Notes under the pieces: generated by a model
Seen by the model: the letters and a program-made list of their open reading frames with translations, nothing else
What the model was told of the DNA's origin: nothing
Databases searched by the model: none
Program-made: the position numbers and the translations under genes
Origin: Bubalus kerabau
Taxonomy: Eukaryota > Chordata > Mammalia > Artiodactyla > Bovidae
DNA length: 64,000 nt
Assembly (NCBI RefSeq): GCF_029407905.1
Contig: NC_073630.1
Coordinates: 47,641,001 to 47,705,000, forward strand
Direction: 5' to 3'
Shown here: in pieces, positions 1 to 10,968 of the stretch
How the letters are laid out: each line of letters starts with the position of its first letter
Position numbering within the stretch: position 1 is the first letter of the stretch

Positions 1-149
1 GTGGTGGGATGCAGCTGCTTATGTGATATTATTGGAAATCAATCTTTAACCTATGAAATTCCAGGAAGTAACTAGACCAGAGATAGAAAATCAAAGGTAG
101 TTTAAAAAGGAAATAGGCAGTTTAAAATAAAAAAAAAATACAATCCAAG

Positions 150-325
150 CTGCAAAGTCCATCATGTACCCACTACCATTCTAAATGCTTGTATACATAT
201 CTTATGAAATAGGAACTTTTGCTATCCTTTTTTTCAGATGGAGAAAGAGACACTAAAAGTTAACAACCTAGTTTCAGGGTGCATGCCCTTAACCTCTACA
301 CTGAACTGCCTCCCTTTGCTAACAG
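150..325 (-). repeat. MIR SINE remnant, reverse orientation
   Basis: Reads as the complement of MIR: a 'ctaaatgcttgtatacat' block, then 'ttcagatggagaaagagacac', then a 'cttaacctctacactgaactgcctc' end matching the MIR 5' head. Divergent, so edges are approximate. Confidence 0.6.
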
Positions 326-574
326 AGTTTTTAATCTTTGCTAACTAAAACTGCAATGTGCTACAGCTACGTAGTGGAATGAGAGCTGGCTAATGGCCTC
401 ACAGAGCCCACCGTTTAATAGGGATGATGGAATCTATGAGTCCAGGGCAGCTGTACAAGAATCTGCTGGACAAAGAACAGAGAAGCCCAGGCTGCCCAGA
501 AGAGAGTGGGGAAGGAGAAGCAGGTGTTATCAGAACAGAGCCTTTCTCCCATCTCCCTGCTTTGAAATCATTCT

Positions 575-760
575 ATATGCACCCAGCACAGTGTAGGGCA
601 CACTCAGTGGAAAATTGCCTTTATCATCTTTTGATTATCAAGATAATGATATTGTCTACTGATCTTACTCACAAATATGAATAAAATATGATCTATCCTC
701 TCTCAAGGAGCATATGATCTTGTGGGGCTGGAGATATGAATTAATTCTAATAGGATATCT
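575..760. repeat. L2-like remnants
   Basis: Contains 'cacccagcacagtgtagggcacactc' (resembling the L2 3' end) and 'ctctcaaggagcatatgatcttgtgg' (resembling the complement of an internal L2 segment). Highly decayed; may be two pieces. Confidence 0.3.
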
Positions 761-952
761 GAAAGTAATTCTAATAGGACTTCTCATATTAAGTTTGTGG
801 TGATGACTTGAAATCTTGAGACAACAGACATGATATACAATCATAGTCCTGATTATTTATATCACCAACAATTTCTGATAGTTACCTGATGATCTTCCTA
901 ATGGTCCATAAGTCTGACAATTTCTGCTGTTACATGTTGATAAACTAGGTTA

Positions 953-1184
953 GGGGGCTCCCCAGGTGGCATTAGTGATAAAGAACCTGTGTGCCAGTGC
1001 ACTAGATATAAGAGACTGGGGTTTGATCCCTGGGGGTTGATCCCTGAGGTTTGTCCCCTGGAGGAGGACATGGCAACCCAGTCCAGTATTCTTGCCAGGA
1101 GAATCCCATAGACAGAGGAGCCTGGAGGGATACAGTCCATAGGGTAGCAAGGAATCAGACATGACCAAAGCAGCTGAGCACACA
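953..1184 (+). repeat. Bov-tA SINE
   Basis: Diverged Bov-tA. The tRNA-like head (ggctccccaggtggca...) is followed by the 'catggcaacccagtccagtattcttgcc' body and the 'gcagctgagcac' 3' end. A short internal duplication around 'ggtttgatccctggg/ggttgatccctgagg' distinguishes this copy. Confidence 0.9.
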
Positions 1185-1739
1185 GTACAAACAAACTGGA
1201 ATAAAGGATCATGCATTTAATCAAGAAACATATGTTGAAATATAATTAATCAATGATTTTCCATTGGGCGAAAGATGGACAACATCCACCATAGACTAGA
1301 GAAATTATGACATGTGAATATGAATTAGCTCATCAAGAAATGTATATTAAAATACATACCAGTAGCTTCTGAAAAGCACTCGTTTTTAAAGAAATGCAGT
1401 TCTGAGCACTGTTCAGGAACTGCCTGTCCCACTCCATCACACACACACAAACGTAAAAATCACAAACTGCATAATAACAAAGTGAAAAGACTAAACCACA
1501 CAAAGGTCATCAAGGTTAGTTTGAAAAATTACCCAGTATGTGAAACTACCTTTTTAAGCAGAAAAATGTCTTAGAAAAGGTTCAAAGAAAGAGAGCCAGA
1601 ATTCCAGGTGAAGAGATGGCATTTTCAAAAGCAGGTTCTCCGTTGCTAAGCCAAGCTGAGAGGCAACATGACAGACAGAGCCCCAGACAATCGATTCTGA
1701 GGCTGACCATGGCTTACAGCCATACAGCCTGAGGAAAGG

Positions 1740-1810
1740 TATGAAGGTTCTCTGGGCCTTAATTTCCTTATCTATGCCTAGGCTCTTAGGCGGATTTCAT
1801 AAAGGATCAT
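1740..1810 (+). repeat. Possible MIR core fragment
   Basis: The segment 'tctgggccttaatttccttatctatgcc' resembles the MIR core region. Short and diverged. Confidence 0.35.
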
Positions 1811-2110
1811 TGTTTATGTGTCAACTCGGCCAGGCTATGGTGACTAGTTCTTCAAACACTAGTCTAGGTATCACTGTGAAGGTATTTTGTAAGTGTACCT
1901 TTTTAAGTAAAGCAGATGACTCTCCATAATATGGGCAAGGCTCATCCAATCAATTGAAAACTATAAGACCAAAAACTGAGGTTGCCCTCAGAGGAACGAA
2001 CTCTGCCTCAAGTCTGTAGTTTTCAGCCTGCTAGTCTGCCCAACAGACCTGCAGATTTTAGGCTTGCCAGCCTTCCTAATCATGTATATCAATTTCTTCA
2101 AATCTCTCAT
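1811..2110. repeat. Ancient interspersed repeat, family not assigned
   Basis: Matches from memory a widespread mammalian repeat with 'atgtgtcaactcggccaggc', 'gtaaagcagatgactctcc', 'ctcatccaatcaattga' and 'ggcttgccagcc' blocks in that order. I believe it is an old LTR-type repeat but cannot name it. Confidence 0.4.
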
Positions 2111-2206
2111 TCTCTCCCCTCCTCCCCTTAACCAATTTAACCAAGAAACACATAATTAGAAAGTATAATTAGCCAATGACTAGTAGTCAATGACCCCCCT
2201 TTGCTA

Positions 2207-2318
2207 TCTTAGGGGATAACAGAGTGCTTGACATAGAGTTCACCTTAATAAAGATTCATTCAAGCAATGAACATATGAACAAATGAATGCAATCTCTTCC
2301 AGAAGAGATTAGACATCC
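2207..2318 (+). repeat. Left arm of a 112-bp inverted duplication
   Basis: Pairs base for base, without gaps, with the complement of 3344-3455. I count 5 mismatches in 112 positions (about 95.5%). The arm holds a MIR-like 3' end (gtgcttgacatagagttcacc...attcattcaagcaatgaa). The arms are far more alike than two independent old MIR copies should be. See findings. Confidence 0.95.
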
Positions 2319-2377
2319 CACACACGTGTAACCAAGAGCGTATAGAATGCAGGCCCTTCAGCAGTAGTAGTAGTAGT

Positions 2378-2580
2378 TTAGTTACTTAGTCATGTCTTAC
2401 TCTTTGTGACCCCCATGGACTGTTAGCCCACAAGGCTCCTCTGTCCATGGGATTTTCCATGCAAGAATACTCAAAAGGGTTGCCATTTCCTTCTCCAGGG
2501 GTATCTTCCCAACCCAGGCATTGAATCCACATCTCCTGCATTGCCAAGTGGATTCTTTACCACTGAGCCACCAGGGAAGC
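2378..2580 (-). repeat. Bov-tA SINE
   Basis: Full-length Bov-tA in reverse, ending on the + strand with the complement of the tRNA-like head (...gattctttaccactgagccaccagggaagc). A (TAG)n run at 2363-2377 abuts its 3' end and probably derives from the SINE tail. It lies in the spacer of the inverted duplication. Confidence 0.9.
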
Positions 2581-2845
2581 AGTATTAGAACAAATGTCTT
2601 CTAGCAAAATGTCTACAAGCCTATAAATATAATTTTTAATGAAATTCCAAAAGTAAATTAGGACTTTTCAGAAGAGAAAAATGCAAATAAAATAATGCAC
2701 AAAGATATTTAAAACACACTCTCCATAAAGATAAAGGCATTGCCTTATTCACCATTATGTCCATAGGTCCAAAATGGTAACTAAGCAACTTAAAAAACAT
2801 CTGTTGAGAAGGAACAAATACTAGAATTCTATAGCTATGTAAAGG

Positions 2846-3018
2846 GCTTTCCTGGTAGCTCAATCGGTAAAGAATCTGCCTGCAGTGTAGGAGGCCTGGG
2901 TTTGATCCCTGGGTCAGGAAAATCCCCTGGAGAAGAAAATGGCAACCTACTCCAGAATTCTGGCCTGCTGGGCTACAGTCCACAAGGTCGCAAGAGTCAG
3001 ATGCAACTAAACTGCCAC
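2846..3018 (+). repeat. Bov-tA SINE with internal deletion
   Basis: The head and most of the body are present, but about 30 bases between 'ctccagaattctggcctg' and 'ctgggctacagtcc' are missing. Flanks carry an imperfect target duplication (gctatgtaaag at 2834 and gctattaaag at 3023). It faces the Bov-tA at 2378-2580. Confidence 0.85.
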
Positions 3019-3119
3019 CATTGCTATTAAAGCAAGGTAGGCCATTTTTTCCCTATTTCTTGGTATCCACCCAAACTATTTTTATTCTGAGCTAACAGAA
3101 CATCATGGAGGAGACACAT

Positions 3120-3290
3120 ATTCATTCACCCACCTTCACATCCATGCATTCACAAAACATGCACTGAGAACCTGCCACATTCTGCAGATTGTGCGGGCCT
3201 CCAGACTGAATATAAAGAAGAAAAGTCCTCCCTTTGGATCACCACAGGCTGGTAAGTGAGCAGATCCATAAATAAGTATAATTATATTAG
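3120..3290 (-). repeat. L2 LINE 3'-end remnant
   Basis: The stretch 'attcattcacccaccttcacatccatgcattcac...gcactgagaacctgccac' corresponds to the complement of the L2 3' end (attcattcaacaaatatttattgagcacc...). Confidence 0.55.
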
Positions 3291-3343
3291 TAGAATTTAC
3301 TGGAGTAAAGCAATGCAGGAGGTGCTAGGCAAGCTAAGAGAAT

Positions 3344-3455
3344 GGACATCTAATCTCTTCTGGAAGAGATTGCGTTCATTTGTTCATATGTTCATTGCTT
3401 GAATGAATCCTTATTAAGGTGAACTCTATGTCAAGCACTCTGCTATCCCCTAAGA
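3344..3455 (-). repeat. Right arm of a 112-bp inverted duplication
   Basis: Complement of 2207-2318 with 5 mismatches and no gap. The arms are separated by 1,025 bp holding two oppositely oriented Bov-tA copies and an L2 remnant. Confidence 0.95.
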
Positions 3456-3479
3456 ACACTCAGATCATATAATAAATAA

Positions 3480-3610
3480 TATTAGTAAGGAGTAAATTAT
3501 ATTGAATGCTTACTATATTTCAGGCACGTTCTAAGCCTTTTACTTAATTTATAGATTTTCTTTATACCACTAAGGAATTGGTTATGTGTTTTCCATATCT
3601 TTCCTATAAG
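3480..3610 (-). repeat. MIR remnant, reverse orientation
   Basis: The order 'attgaatgcttactatatttcaggcac' then 'ttctaagccttttacttaat' matches the complement of the MIR 3' half. Confidence 0.5.
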
Positions 3611-3885
3611 ACAATCAAATGGACATAAATTTTCATCTTTATTCTTCAAATAGTTATTGATCACAATCATCTACCAACTATCACCACTGTTAAGCACGAA
3701 TTTGATTAACACATAATTTGTGTCCTTAAATGTAGTAGAAGAGACTGACATATCCAAACAACTACAATATGATACCCATAGCCTAGCAAAGGCTTTGTCA
3801 TAGGCATAAAGATGCCATCTCCAAAACTTTCCCAAAACTTGAGACTATGATTATGAACTCAATCAACAGAAATGTGTTGAGAGTG

Positions 3886-3968
3886 GGGCTTTTGTTTGCT
3901 TTTTTTGTTGTTGAAGAATTGTTGGTTTAAAGGTTGCATTAGTTTCAGGCATACAGCAAACTGATTCA

Positions 3969-4020
<52 letters not shown>

Positions 4021-4158
4021 ATATTCTTTTTCATATTATTTTCCATTAGAAATTATTAAAAGACATTGAGTACAGTTCCCTGTGCTCTACAGCAGGACCT
4101 TGTTATTTATCTACTTTGAATACCAGTTGTGTGTATAAGTTAACCCCATACAACTAAT
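3886..4158 (-). repeat. 5'-truncated L1 LINE 3' end
   Basis: Reads as the complement of the L1 3' end common in artiodactyls (gcattagtttcaggcatacagcaaa..., ttccctgtgctctacagcagg, accttgttatttatc). A perfect 11-bp target duplication, tgttgagagtg, lies at 3875-3885 and 4159-4169, so this is a complete short insertion. A (TA)n array has expanded inside it. Confidence 0.85.
3972..4026. repeat. (TA)n microsatellite with CA/TACA tail
   Basis: About 20 uninterrupted TA units at 3972-4010, followed by acacacatacata. It sits where related L1 ends have a short 'tatacatatata' stretch, so it probably grew from that seed. Confidence 0.95.
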
Positions 4159-4169
4159 TGTTGAGAGTG

Positions 4170-4743
4170 TTTTTTCTTATCCTTAAGCAAGTAAAACAAC
4201 CAAAGAGAAATATTGTTAACATGCATGGTAGACAGGTCTTCAAAATCATATTTAAAAACAAAACTCTCTCTTTTTTGTGACTAAGGACTAGATACTATGT
4301 TAACTACAGGTCAACATGGCCTGAACTGAACATAGCTGCCTGGATGTCAGCCAACACCAGTGTCTTCTGTCACTGTCCAGGCACTGAGGCTAGAATAAAG
4401 TATTGTTTCTCAAGATCTCAGAGCTAAAAGTGTGAGCATAGCAACAGAAGATGTTGACATAAATATCTTGCATTATTGATAAATAGCTTGAATTTGTCAT
4501 CAATTAACACCAACTATATATTGCAACAGTTTCTAAATGAAGCCTTGTAAATAACTGTAGTTTAATTACTTGAGGAAACTACAACATCCATCAACAGTCA
4601 CAACTCCTGCTAGGTATCATCACGGTCTTAGTAAGTTTTGCTGTCACTTAAAAAGGTTATAGAAACAAAAGAGGAAATATTTTTGTACTTTAAAAGAAGA
4701 AAGACCAATTCTATCCAAGAAACACAAGTCTAAAACTTCTTGG
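4170..4743. other. Unique, AT-rich; nothing recognised
   Basis: No repeat, RNA gene or plausible exon recognised between the L1 end and the GA-rich tract. Confidence 0.5.
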
Positions 4744-4842
4744 AAAGAAAGATAGAGACAGAGTAAGGGAGAATGAAAGAGAAACACAGAGAGAAAGAGA
4801 CAGACAGAGAGAAAGAGACAGAGACAGAGAAAGTAGTGAGCA
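4744..4842 (+). repeat. Purine-rich (GAGACA/GAGAAA)n tract
   Basis: Nearly pure GA/GACA motif with blocks such as 'gagagaaagagacagacaga'. The apparent reading frame here is repetitive K/E/R coding and not a gene. Confidence 0.85.
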
Positions 4843-5445
4843 TTGGGAAGAAAGCAATAAAAGAAGAGGAAGAGTCCCCAACTAAATCAGAAATGAGATT
4901 ACTCAACTGTCAATATGAGGAAAAAGAAGGAGAGATTCCACTGAACTCTAGGAAAATGGGCTATTTGGTTTCTCTTGTGCTTTTCATTGACTATTCATTT
5001 CTTTGATACTTAAAAGGTATACCCTACCTATTTCTAAAAATGGGATCCTGGATCACAAGTGAAGTTAGACATATAAAACAAGACTATAAAAATGAAAACC
5101 AGGTCAAATCAGGTTAAGAGGAGAAAGGAAGTAGACACTCGGTATAAACTTGAAATGCATTATTTTTTTACAACTGAGTTCTGAATTTACTTGAGTTTCC
5201 TGGCAGTTTGGACAAAAATAAAAAAGTCTTGGGTTAGCTAAATATTCATTATTCAGTAAAAGGAAACAAGACTTCTCCGAACTCTCCAATACAACTGTAA
5301 TTCCAGTCTTACCTCCAGCACCAGCCATTAATATTCCCTTTCTTTCCATATTTTTCTTCATAGCATTTATCAGTTTTCTAAATTTTGTATATTTTGTTTA
5401 TATTATGTCCCCTTCCACTAGAATATAAAGTTCATGAAGATTGGT
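4843..5445. other. Unique sequence; nothing recognised
   Basis: No recognisable gene or repeat. Ends at an 11-base G run at 5446-5456. Confidence 0.5.
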
Positions 5446-5518
5446 GGGGGGGGGGGTCTTTGTTTTTTGTTCACTATTTTATCTCAGTTTCTAGAAAAGT
5501 ATCTGGCATACAGTAGAT

Positions 5519-5895
5519 TGTTATTGTTGTTCAGTCACTAAACCATGTCTGACTCTTTGCAACCTCATGGACTGCAGCACGCCAGGCCTCCCTGTCCTTC
5601 ACTATCTCCTGAAGTTTGCCCAAGTTCATGTCCATTAAGTCAGTGATGCTATCCAACCACATCATCCTCTGCCACCCTCTTCTCCTTTTGGCTTCAATCC
5701 TTCCCAGCATTAGCATCTTTTCCAATGAGTAGGCTCTTCGCATCAGGTGGCCAAAGTATAGGAGCTTCCAGCTTCAGCATCAGTCTTGCCAATGAATATT
5801 CAGGTCTTATTCCCTTTAGGACTGACTGGTTTGATCTCTTTGCTGTCCAAGAGGCTCTGAAGAGTCTTCTGTAGCAGCACAATTCAAAATCTACA
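5519..5895 (-). mobile_element. 5'-truncated BovB LINE 3' end (ART2A-like)
   Basis: Complement of the BovB 3' region. On the minus strand, frames show remnants of the C-terminal part of the element's protein (YSLEKMLMLGRIEAKRRRG, then WLDSITDLMDMNLGKLQE and DREAWRAAVHEVAKSQT). A 9-bp duplication, acagtagat, flanks it at 5510-5518 and 5896-5904. Coding capacity is lost through truncation and substitutions. Confidence 0.92.
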
Positions 5896-6001
5896 CAGTA
5901 GATGATATATGTATAAATGTTGTCATGGAGTCAAGAGTGATTTTTTTTCTCAATACTGAATTCCAGAAGAAATTTATTATGAAGTCACCTAAATAAATTA
6001 T

Positions 6002-6204
6002 GAGTTTCCCTGGTGGTACAGTGGTAAAGAATCCGCCTGCAATGCAGGAGACACGGGTTTGATCTCTGGGTCGGAAAGTTCTCCTGGAGGAGGAATGGCA
6101 ACCACTCCAGTATTCTTGCTGGGAAAGTCCCAGGGACAGAGGAACCTGGTGGGCTACAGTCCACAGTGTCGCAAAGAGCAGGACACAACTGAGCACGAGC
6201 ATGC
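6002..6204 (+). repeat. Bov-tA SINE with perfect target duplication
   Basis: Full-length head-to-tail Bov-tA. Flanked by the perfect 11-bp duplication aaataaattat at 5991-6001 and 6205-6215. Confidence 0.95.
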
Positions 6205-6384
6205 AAATAAATTATACCAGATATGGCCGTGCTGAGATCAGGAGATAATGCGCTGACAAGCCATGACAAGCACAAAATAAGAGGCACATGCAAGTGTGTA
6301 GTGATATGGGAACAGAATTTGAAGCCAGCAGAGCTAATTTCAGCTACCAAGGCTACTCTTCCCACCCTGAGCCTTCTATCAGGT

Positions 6385-6612
6385 AGTATGGCATAATTGC
6401 GAAGCTCATGGCTTCTGAAGTCAAGCAAACTGGTTTTAAATCCTAGTTCTATAAGCTCACATGCTGTGTGACCTTTGACATTTACTTTACCTCTCTGTGC
6501 TACAATTTCTTCATCTGTAGAATATAGATAATAATAGGACCTACCTCAAAGGATTACAGTGATAATTGAGTTTATAGATGTAAATCAATCGGAACATTGC
6601 CTAACACATAAT
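6385..6612 (+). repeat. MIR SINE, nearly full length
   Basis: Clear MIR order: 'ggttttaaatcctagttct', 'gctgtgtgacctttgaca', 'acctctctgtgctacaatttc', 'ataataggacctacctcaaag', 'gaacattgcctaacacataat'. Confidence 0.8.
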
Positions 6613-6661
6613 GGGATTTCCCAGGCAAGAGTACTGGAGTGGGTTGCCATTTCCTTCTCCA
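6613..6661 (-). repeat. 49-bp interior fragment of BOV-A2/Bov-tA
   Basis: Only the 'ggatttcccaggcaagagtactggagtgg...ccttctcc' block is present, with neither tRNA head nor 3' tail. It joins the MIR end directly and has no evident target duplication. Confidence 0.8.
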
Positions 6662-6667
6662 AGTAAA

Positions 6668-6775
6668 TCTAACTACTGGCAGTCAATTTGATCTTGGGCC
6701 CCTCATTTGTAAAGCATGGATAACACCTACACTTGGAGTCATCATACGGATCTATCTGTTAATGTGCTTAAGTTT
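6668..6775 (+). repeat. MIR fragment
   Basis: 'tcaatttgatcttgggcccctcatttgtaaagcatggataacacctac' resembles the MIR core in forward orientation. Confidence 0.45.
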
Positions 6776-7029
6776 TTTAATGGATGACTTTTTTTTTTTA
6801 TTTTCATGAGCATTCATCATAAGTTTTTCAGAAAATGCAGAAAGATGGAAAAGAGATAGTAAAAGTCCTCTATATCCCAGTAAGCAGTGACAACCACTAT
6901 TAACATTGTGTTCTGTAAATTCCCAGATTGCTTTCAATGCCATATCTACATACAGATATAGATGTGTCTGTGAAAATATAATTTTTAAACAGGGTTAGAC
7001 ACATACAATATACTGTTCTAAAACCTGTT

Positions 7030-7250
7030 TTTTAAAAAAACATATCATAGGTGTTATCTCATATCAGCAAATAAAGATCTACATCATTCTATATAATAGC
7101 TGCCTAGTATTCCACTGTATGAAAGTGCCTTGATTTATTCAGCCAATACTCCATTCACAGACAGTTAGGTTGTTTCCAATTTGTGAAAGTGCTTGGTAAA
7201 CTACAAAGTAATATACAAATGTTAGCTATCATCACCATTATTTTTAAAAT
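7030..7250 (+). repeat. Ancient interspersed repeat remnant plus MIR-like 3' end
   Basis: 'aatagctgcctagtattccactgtatgaa...ggttgtttccaattt' is a motif of an old mammalian repeat I cannot name. It is followed by 'aagtgcttggtaaac...caaatgttagctatcatc', resembling a MIR 3' end. Confidence 0.35.
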
Positions 7251-7419
7251 AAATATCTAGACATCATCATTAAACTTTTGAAAGGTCTTTATTCACTATT
7301 TCTTTAACCCCCTGGAAACAATGCTTCGATCTAATTGTATTCACACCATCAATCAAAAAGCATGGCATTTACAGATCCTATGTCTGAACAGGAAAATCAT
7401 GAACTATTAAATCAGAACT

Positions 7420-7691
7420 GCTGCTGCTGCTAAGTCACTTCAGTCGTGTCTGACTCTGTGCGACCTCATAGATGGCAGCCCACCAGGCTCCGTCGTCCCT
7501 GGAATTCTCCAGGCAAGAACACTGGAGTGGGTTGCCATTTCCTTTTCCAATGCATGAAAGTGAAAAGTGAAAGTGAAGTAGCTCAGTCGTGTCCGACTCT
7601 TTGCGACCCCATGGACCACAGCCTACCAGGCTCCTCCGTTCATGGGATTTTCCAGGCAAGAGTACTGGAGTGGGGTGCCAGTGCCTTCTCC
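7420..7691 (-). repeat. BOV-A2 SINE, full length
   Basis: Two BovA monomers in reverse with the complement of the (AGC)n tail at the left (ctgctgctgctgctaagtca). Perfect 11-bp target duplication aaatcagaact at 7409-7419 and 7692-7702. The overlapping open frames are SINE sequence, not genes. Confidence 0.97.
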
Positions 7692-8009
7692 AAATCAGAA
7701 CTAGGGGCAGGCATAGGGAATGTTCCTAAGAGCCCACTTCTCAGTACAAAGGCTGTGTCCTTTCCTGGCACATGCCTCTCACTTACTCTCCTTTGCTCAT
7801 AGACTAACATCACTCACAGTTTGCCTTTTCAGAATCTGCCCGTAGCTTCAGAATCATTTTGACAATGAATTCCAAGGAATCATTATGAAACAACTGGAAC
7901 AGGCAAGAATGATGAAATGTATTTGCTCACCCCATGTAGAGAATGTAAAGAAAAAGGTGATCCATGTATGGAACACATGTTGTAAGTGGCAGATTTTGCA
8001 GCTATCTTA

Positions 8010-8155
8010 ATTTCCATCATTGCCCCTCCTATATCCTGAGTTCCTTGAGATTAGAAATAATGCCCTGTCCTTCTCTGTAGCCTCACCTTTACCTAAAAGA
8101 AAGCCCCATAAGAGCAGACACTTAATAAATGTTGCTCACTTGTGGGTGAGTAGTT
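8010..8155 (+). repeat. L2 LINE 3' end
   Basis: 'gagttccttgagattagaaataatgccctg...gtagcctcacc...gacacttaataaatgttgctcac' follows the L2 3' end in forward orientation. Confidence 0.6.
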
Positions 8156-8569
8156 GAAATAATGTCTGAAATCCTAGATCTCATGTATTTTACAATCCCA
8201 TTGATTAATAACTGAATTAAAATACAAGTGCCAACATATTCTCTGAAAATAAAACCTGCCAAATTATGTCTGGTAGAATGAAGTTGGATAGGGCATCCAA
8301 ATGCATGGAAACAAGTAATTTAGAATTGCTACATTTTTTTTTTTACAATAAATTTTCTCCATTAATTAATGTTGTGATTTAGAGCAAATGTGCATGGCAG
8401 GAAACAGAGGGCCCTGCTGATACCAATTTTATAGAAGGAGGGAGCTGTGCATTGAGATATATTAGGGATATTCTACTTCCTAACACAGGTCCCAGCATGA
8501 GTTGGATGGATTCAGCTCATAAAATTCTGGCCTTTCACCTCTTCAAGGCAACAATTAACTTCACTGTGA

Positions 8570-8690
8570 GTCTCATTCATTCAACAAATATTTACTGCAT
8601 GCCCAGTATATACGAGACACTGCAGTAACACTAGATTTGGAAAGGTCCAACTTGAGTAAAAATGATTTAAATTCAAATAGATTATATATA
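8570..8690 (-). repeat. L2 LINE 3' end, reverse
   Basis: Begins 'tcattcattcaacaaatatttactgcatgcccag', the complement of the L2 terminus. Confidence 0.5.
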
Positions 8691-8786
8691 AACATTCCAG
8701 GGACCTTAACAATGGGTCGTCATGACTATTCTTATTCATGATTGTCAAAGACAGTTATATATTTTTTTATATATTTTTATCTCCTA

Positions 8787-9142
8787 ATGAGAGTTCCTTG
8801 GACTCCAAGGACATCAAACCAGTCAATCCTAAAGGAAATCAGTCCTGAATCTTCATTGGAAGGACTGATGCTGAAGCTGAAACTCCAATACATTGGCCAC
8901 CTGATGCGAAGAGCCAACTCATTGGAAAAGACCTTATGCTGGAAAAGATAGAAGGCAGGAGGATGAAAGGAGAAAAGGAGAAAGGACGACGGAGGATGAG
9001 ATGGTTGGATAGCATCACCAACTCAATGGACATGAGTTTGAGCAAGCTCCAGGAGATGGTGAAGGACAGGGAAGCCTGGCATGCTACAGTCCATGAGGTT
9101 GCAAAGAGTTGGACACAACTGAGTGACTGAACAACAACAATA
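8787..9142 (+). mobile_element. 5'-truncated BovB LINE 3' end (ART2A-like)
   Basis: Forward BovB 3' region. Frames show the end of the BovB protein (SNQSILKEISPESSLEGLML, then MRWLDSITNSMDMSLSKLQE and DREAWHATVHEVAKSWTQLSD). It ends with gactgaacaacaacaa, the usual BovB 3' terminus. No convincing target duplication was found. Confidence 0.92.
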
Positions 9143-9144
9143 TT

Positions 9145-9539
9145 AAAATAGGAACTCATCACTCTAATCAGAAAGATATTTCTATGCTAACATGGAAATT
9201 AACCAACAGATTTCATTGTCACCTATTCCAACTATTTCATACTGGCTACCAGGAACTCACTGCTTTAAAAAATTCAACCATGTCTAAACATTGGGAAGAG
9301 CTCTGCAATCAGTGAGAAATGTCTGCCATGAATAAAGAATGGGACAAGTAGCCAGTGTGTCAAGTATTTGCCATTCCTATTCCACAGGCCTCATGCTGAC
9401 CCTGCTCCTCTGTTCTGGGCTGTTCTCTCTGGATAACTATTCTACTGGTTCTTTGGGAGTTATGTGAGGATTCATCTAGTTCGTAAGCCATGACTGAACA
9501 TGATTAAGGTCGAGTGCTACCCTCACTGCACCACCTAGC
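9145..9539. other. Unique sequence; nothing recognised
   Basis: No exon or repeat recognised. Confidence 0.45.
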
Positions 9540-9725
9540 ACTTGATTAGATGCCAAGCTTCACCCTTCTCCAGTTTCTTCACTTGAATATATCTAATTTT
9601 TTTCAATAAATCATAAAGCTCACCTGAGGGCAGCAACCTTTTATTTTCATTGTTTTAAATTCTGACAGCACTAAGCACCCTGCTGACTATATCAAAAGTA
9701 CTCAACAAATATTTTTTGTATGGTT
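9540..9725 (+). repeat. L2 LINE 3' end
   Basis: 'caccttctccagtttcttcac', 'aaagctcacctgagggcagcaacc' and 'aagtactcaacaaatatttttt' occur in L2 order. Confidence 0.55.
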
Positions 9726-9734
9726 ACATGCAGA

Positions 9735-9915
9735 AAGGGTCAGTTTCAGAGCTCTAAAAACCTGGCTTCCTATACTCACTCTACCCTTACCATATTCATG
9801 ATTTGTATAAATTTATGTAAATATTGCAGACCTCAGTTTTTCCATCTCTAAAATAGAGAGGTGGCCATAGAAAATCTCTAAGTTCCCAAATCACCCTAGC
9901 ATTCAATGATGCTAT
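9735..9915 (+). repeat. MIR remnant
   Basis: 'gacctcagtttttccatctctaaaatagag' matches the MIR core; flanks are diverged. Confidence 0.5.
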
Positions 9916-9919
9916 ATAT

Positions 9920-10968
9920 GTTAAAGGATATTTTGCTTGAAGGAAAAATTTTGCTGCTTGAAATATCTCTTTTCATCCAAGAAAGGAAGAGATTTTTTTC
10001 TTTGAAAGAGAAGTAAATTGTGAATCCTCTTGAGAGGCAGCTCAGCCTTCACTCGCTCTGTATTCCAACTTCTAATAAATGAATGGTGATTCTCTCCTCT
10101 TGCTTCAGCCTTTAAAAAAGAGTCCACCCTCTTCCTAATAGAAAATAGAATTTGAGTGATGGCTTTTACACTAATTGGTCAGGAGCCTTAGATAAAATAT
10201 TGTTATTGACAGAATTTTCTCTTTTTTCATGTACTGATACAGTGGCTTAGCAGAGTGAATAGAGAGTAAATGGAGGACAAATAAAAAGTACCTGAGACTT
10301 GAGTCAGATCGGAGGAATCAAGTCAGCACTGTTAGGTGCTTGTTAATAAGAGACCTTGAAAAGAGGGTATAATTGAAGCCAGCATATTCAACAAGACAAT
10401 GGGAACAAGAAAGCAAGAATCACCAGTGGTGGGTGAGAGGTTAAAAGCGAAGATCCAGAAGTCTAGCTTGTTCTGTTTGACCCTTGAGGTCCACATAGGA
10501 TCAGATGTAAATGAAATCATTTTAGAGACTATCATTTTTAACTCAGCCAGAAGAGTGGTATGCATAAAGAAATCCCATCACAATCTGTCAAAAACTATCT
10601 ATTGATTTTTAAAAGATAAAACATAAAATGTTCAAAGGAGCATAGTAAATGTAATGGGATGGGTTAAGATCAAGGGCAGAGACGCTTCTGCCGGTGGGAC
10701 TGTATTCTCCTGTGGCAGGTGATGAGCTAACTCGGTAATCTACCAGGCCTTTTACCTAAAATAAGAGCCTCTGGTTACTGTGACTGTATTCATCTATACT
10801 TTAAAAAGAGGAAAATGGAACTAAGGTTAATATGATGTTAATCCTTATAATGGTAGTTGGTTTATACTGTGGTCAAGCCTTCAATTTGCTACCCCTGAAC
10901 ACTAAGCTACAAAAATGCAGAAAATACTATGCATTGACGGTAACGGAAGCCATGAGCAGGCACGCAGT
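9920..10968. other. Unique sequence; nothing recognised
   Basis: Contains short opposed open frames (10332-10605), but neither strand shows a known domain, a splice context or a start context that would support a gene. Confidence 0.45.

Noticed and set aside
5985..6428. 147-codon open frame on the minus strand
   Set aside because: Its central part is the complement of the Bov-tA at 6002-6204 and the rest is MIR. No host gene similarity.
7446..7802. 118-codon open frame on the + strand
   Set aside because: Most of it translates the complement of a BOV-A2 SINE (SDSVRPH..., CDPMDHSLPGSS...). The same peptide strings recur at every BOV-A2 and Bov-tA copy in the window.
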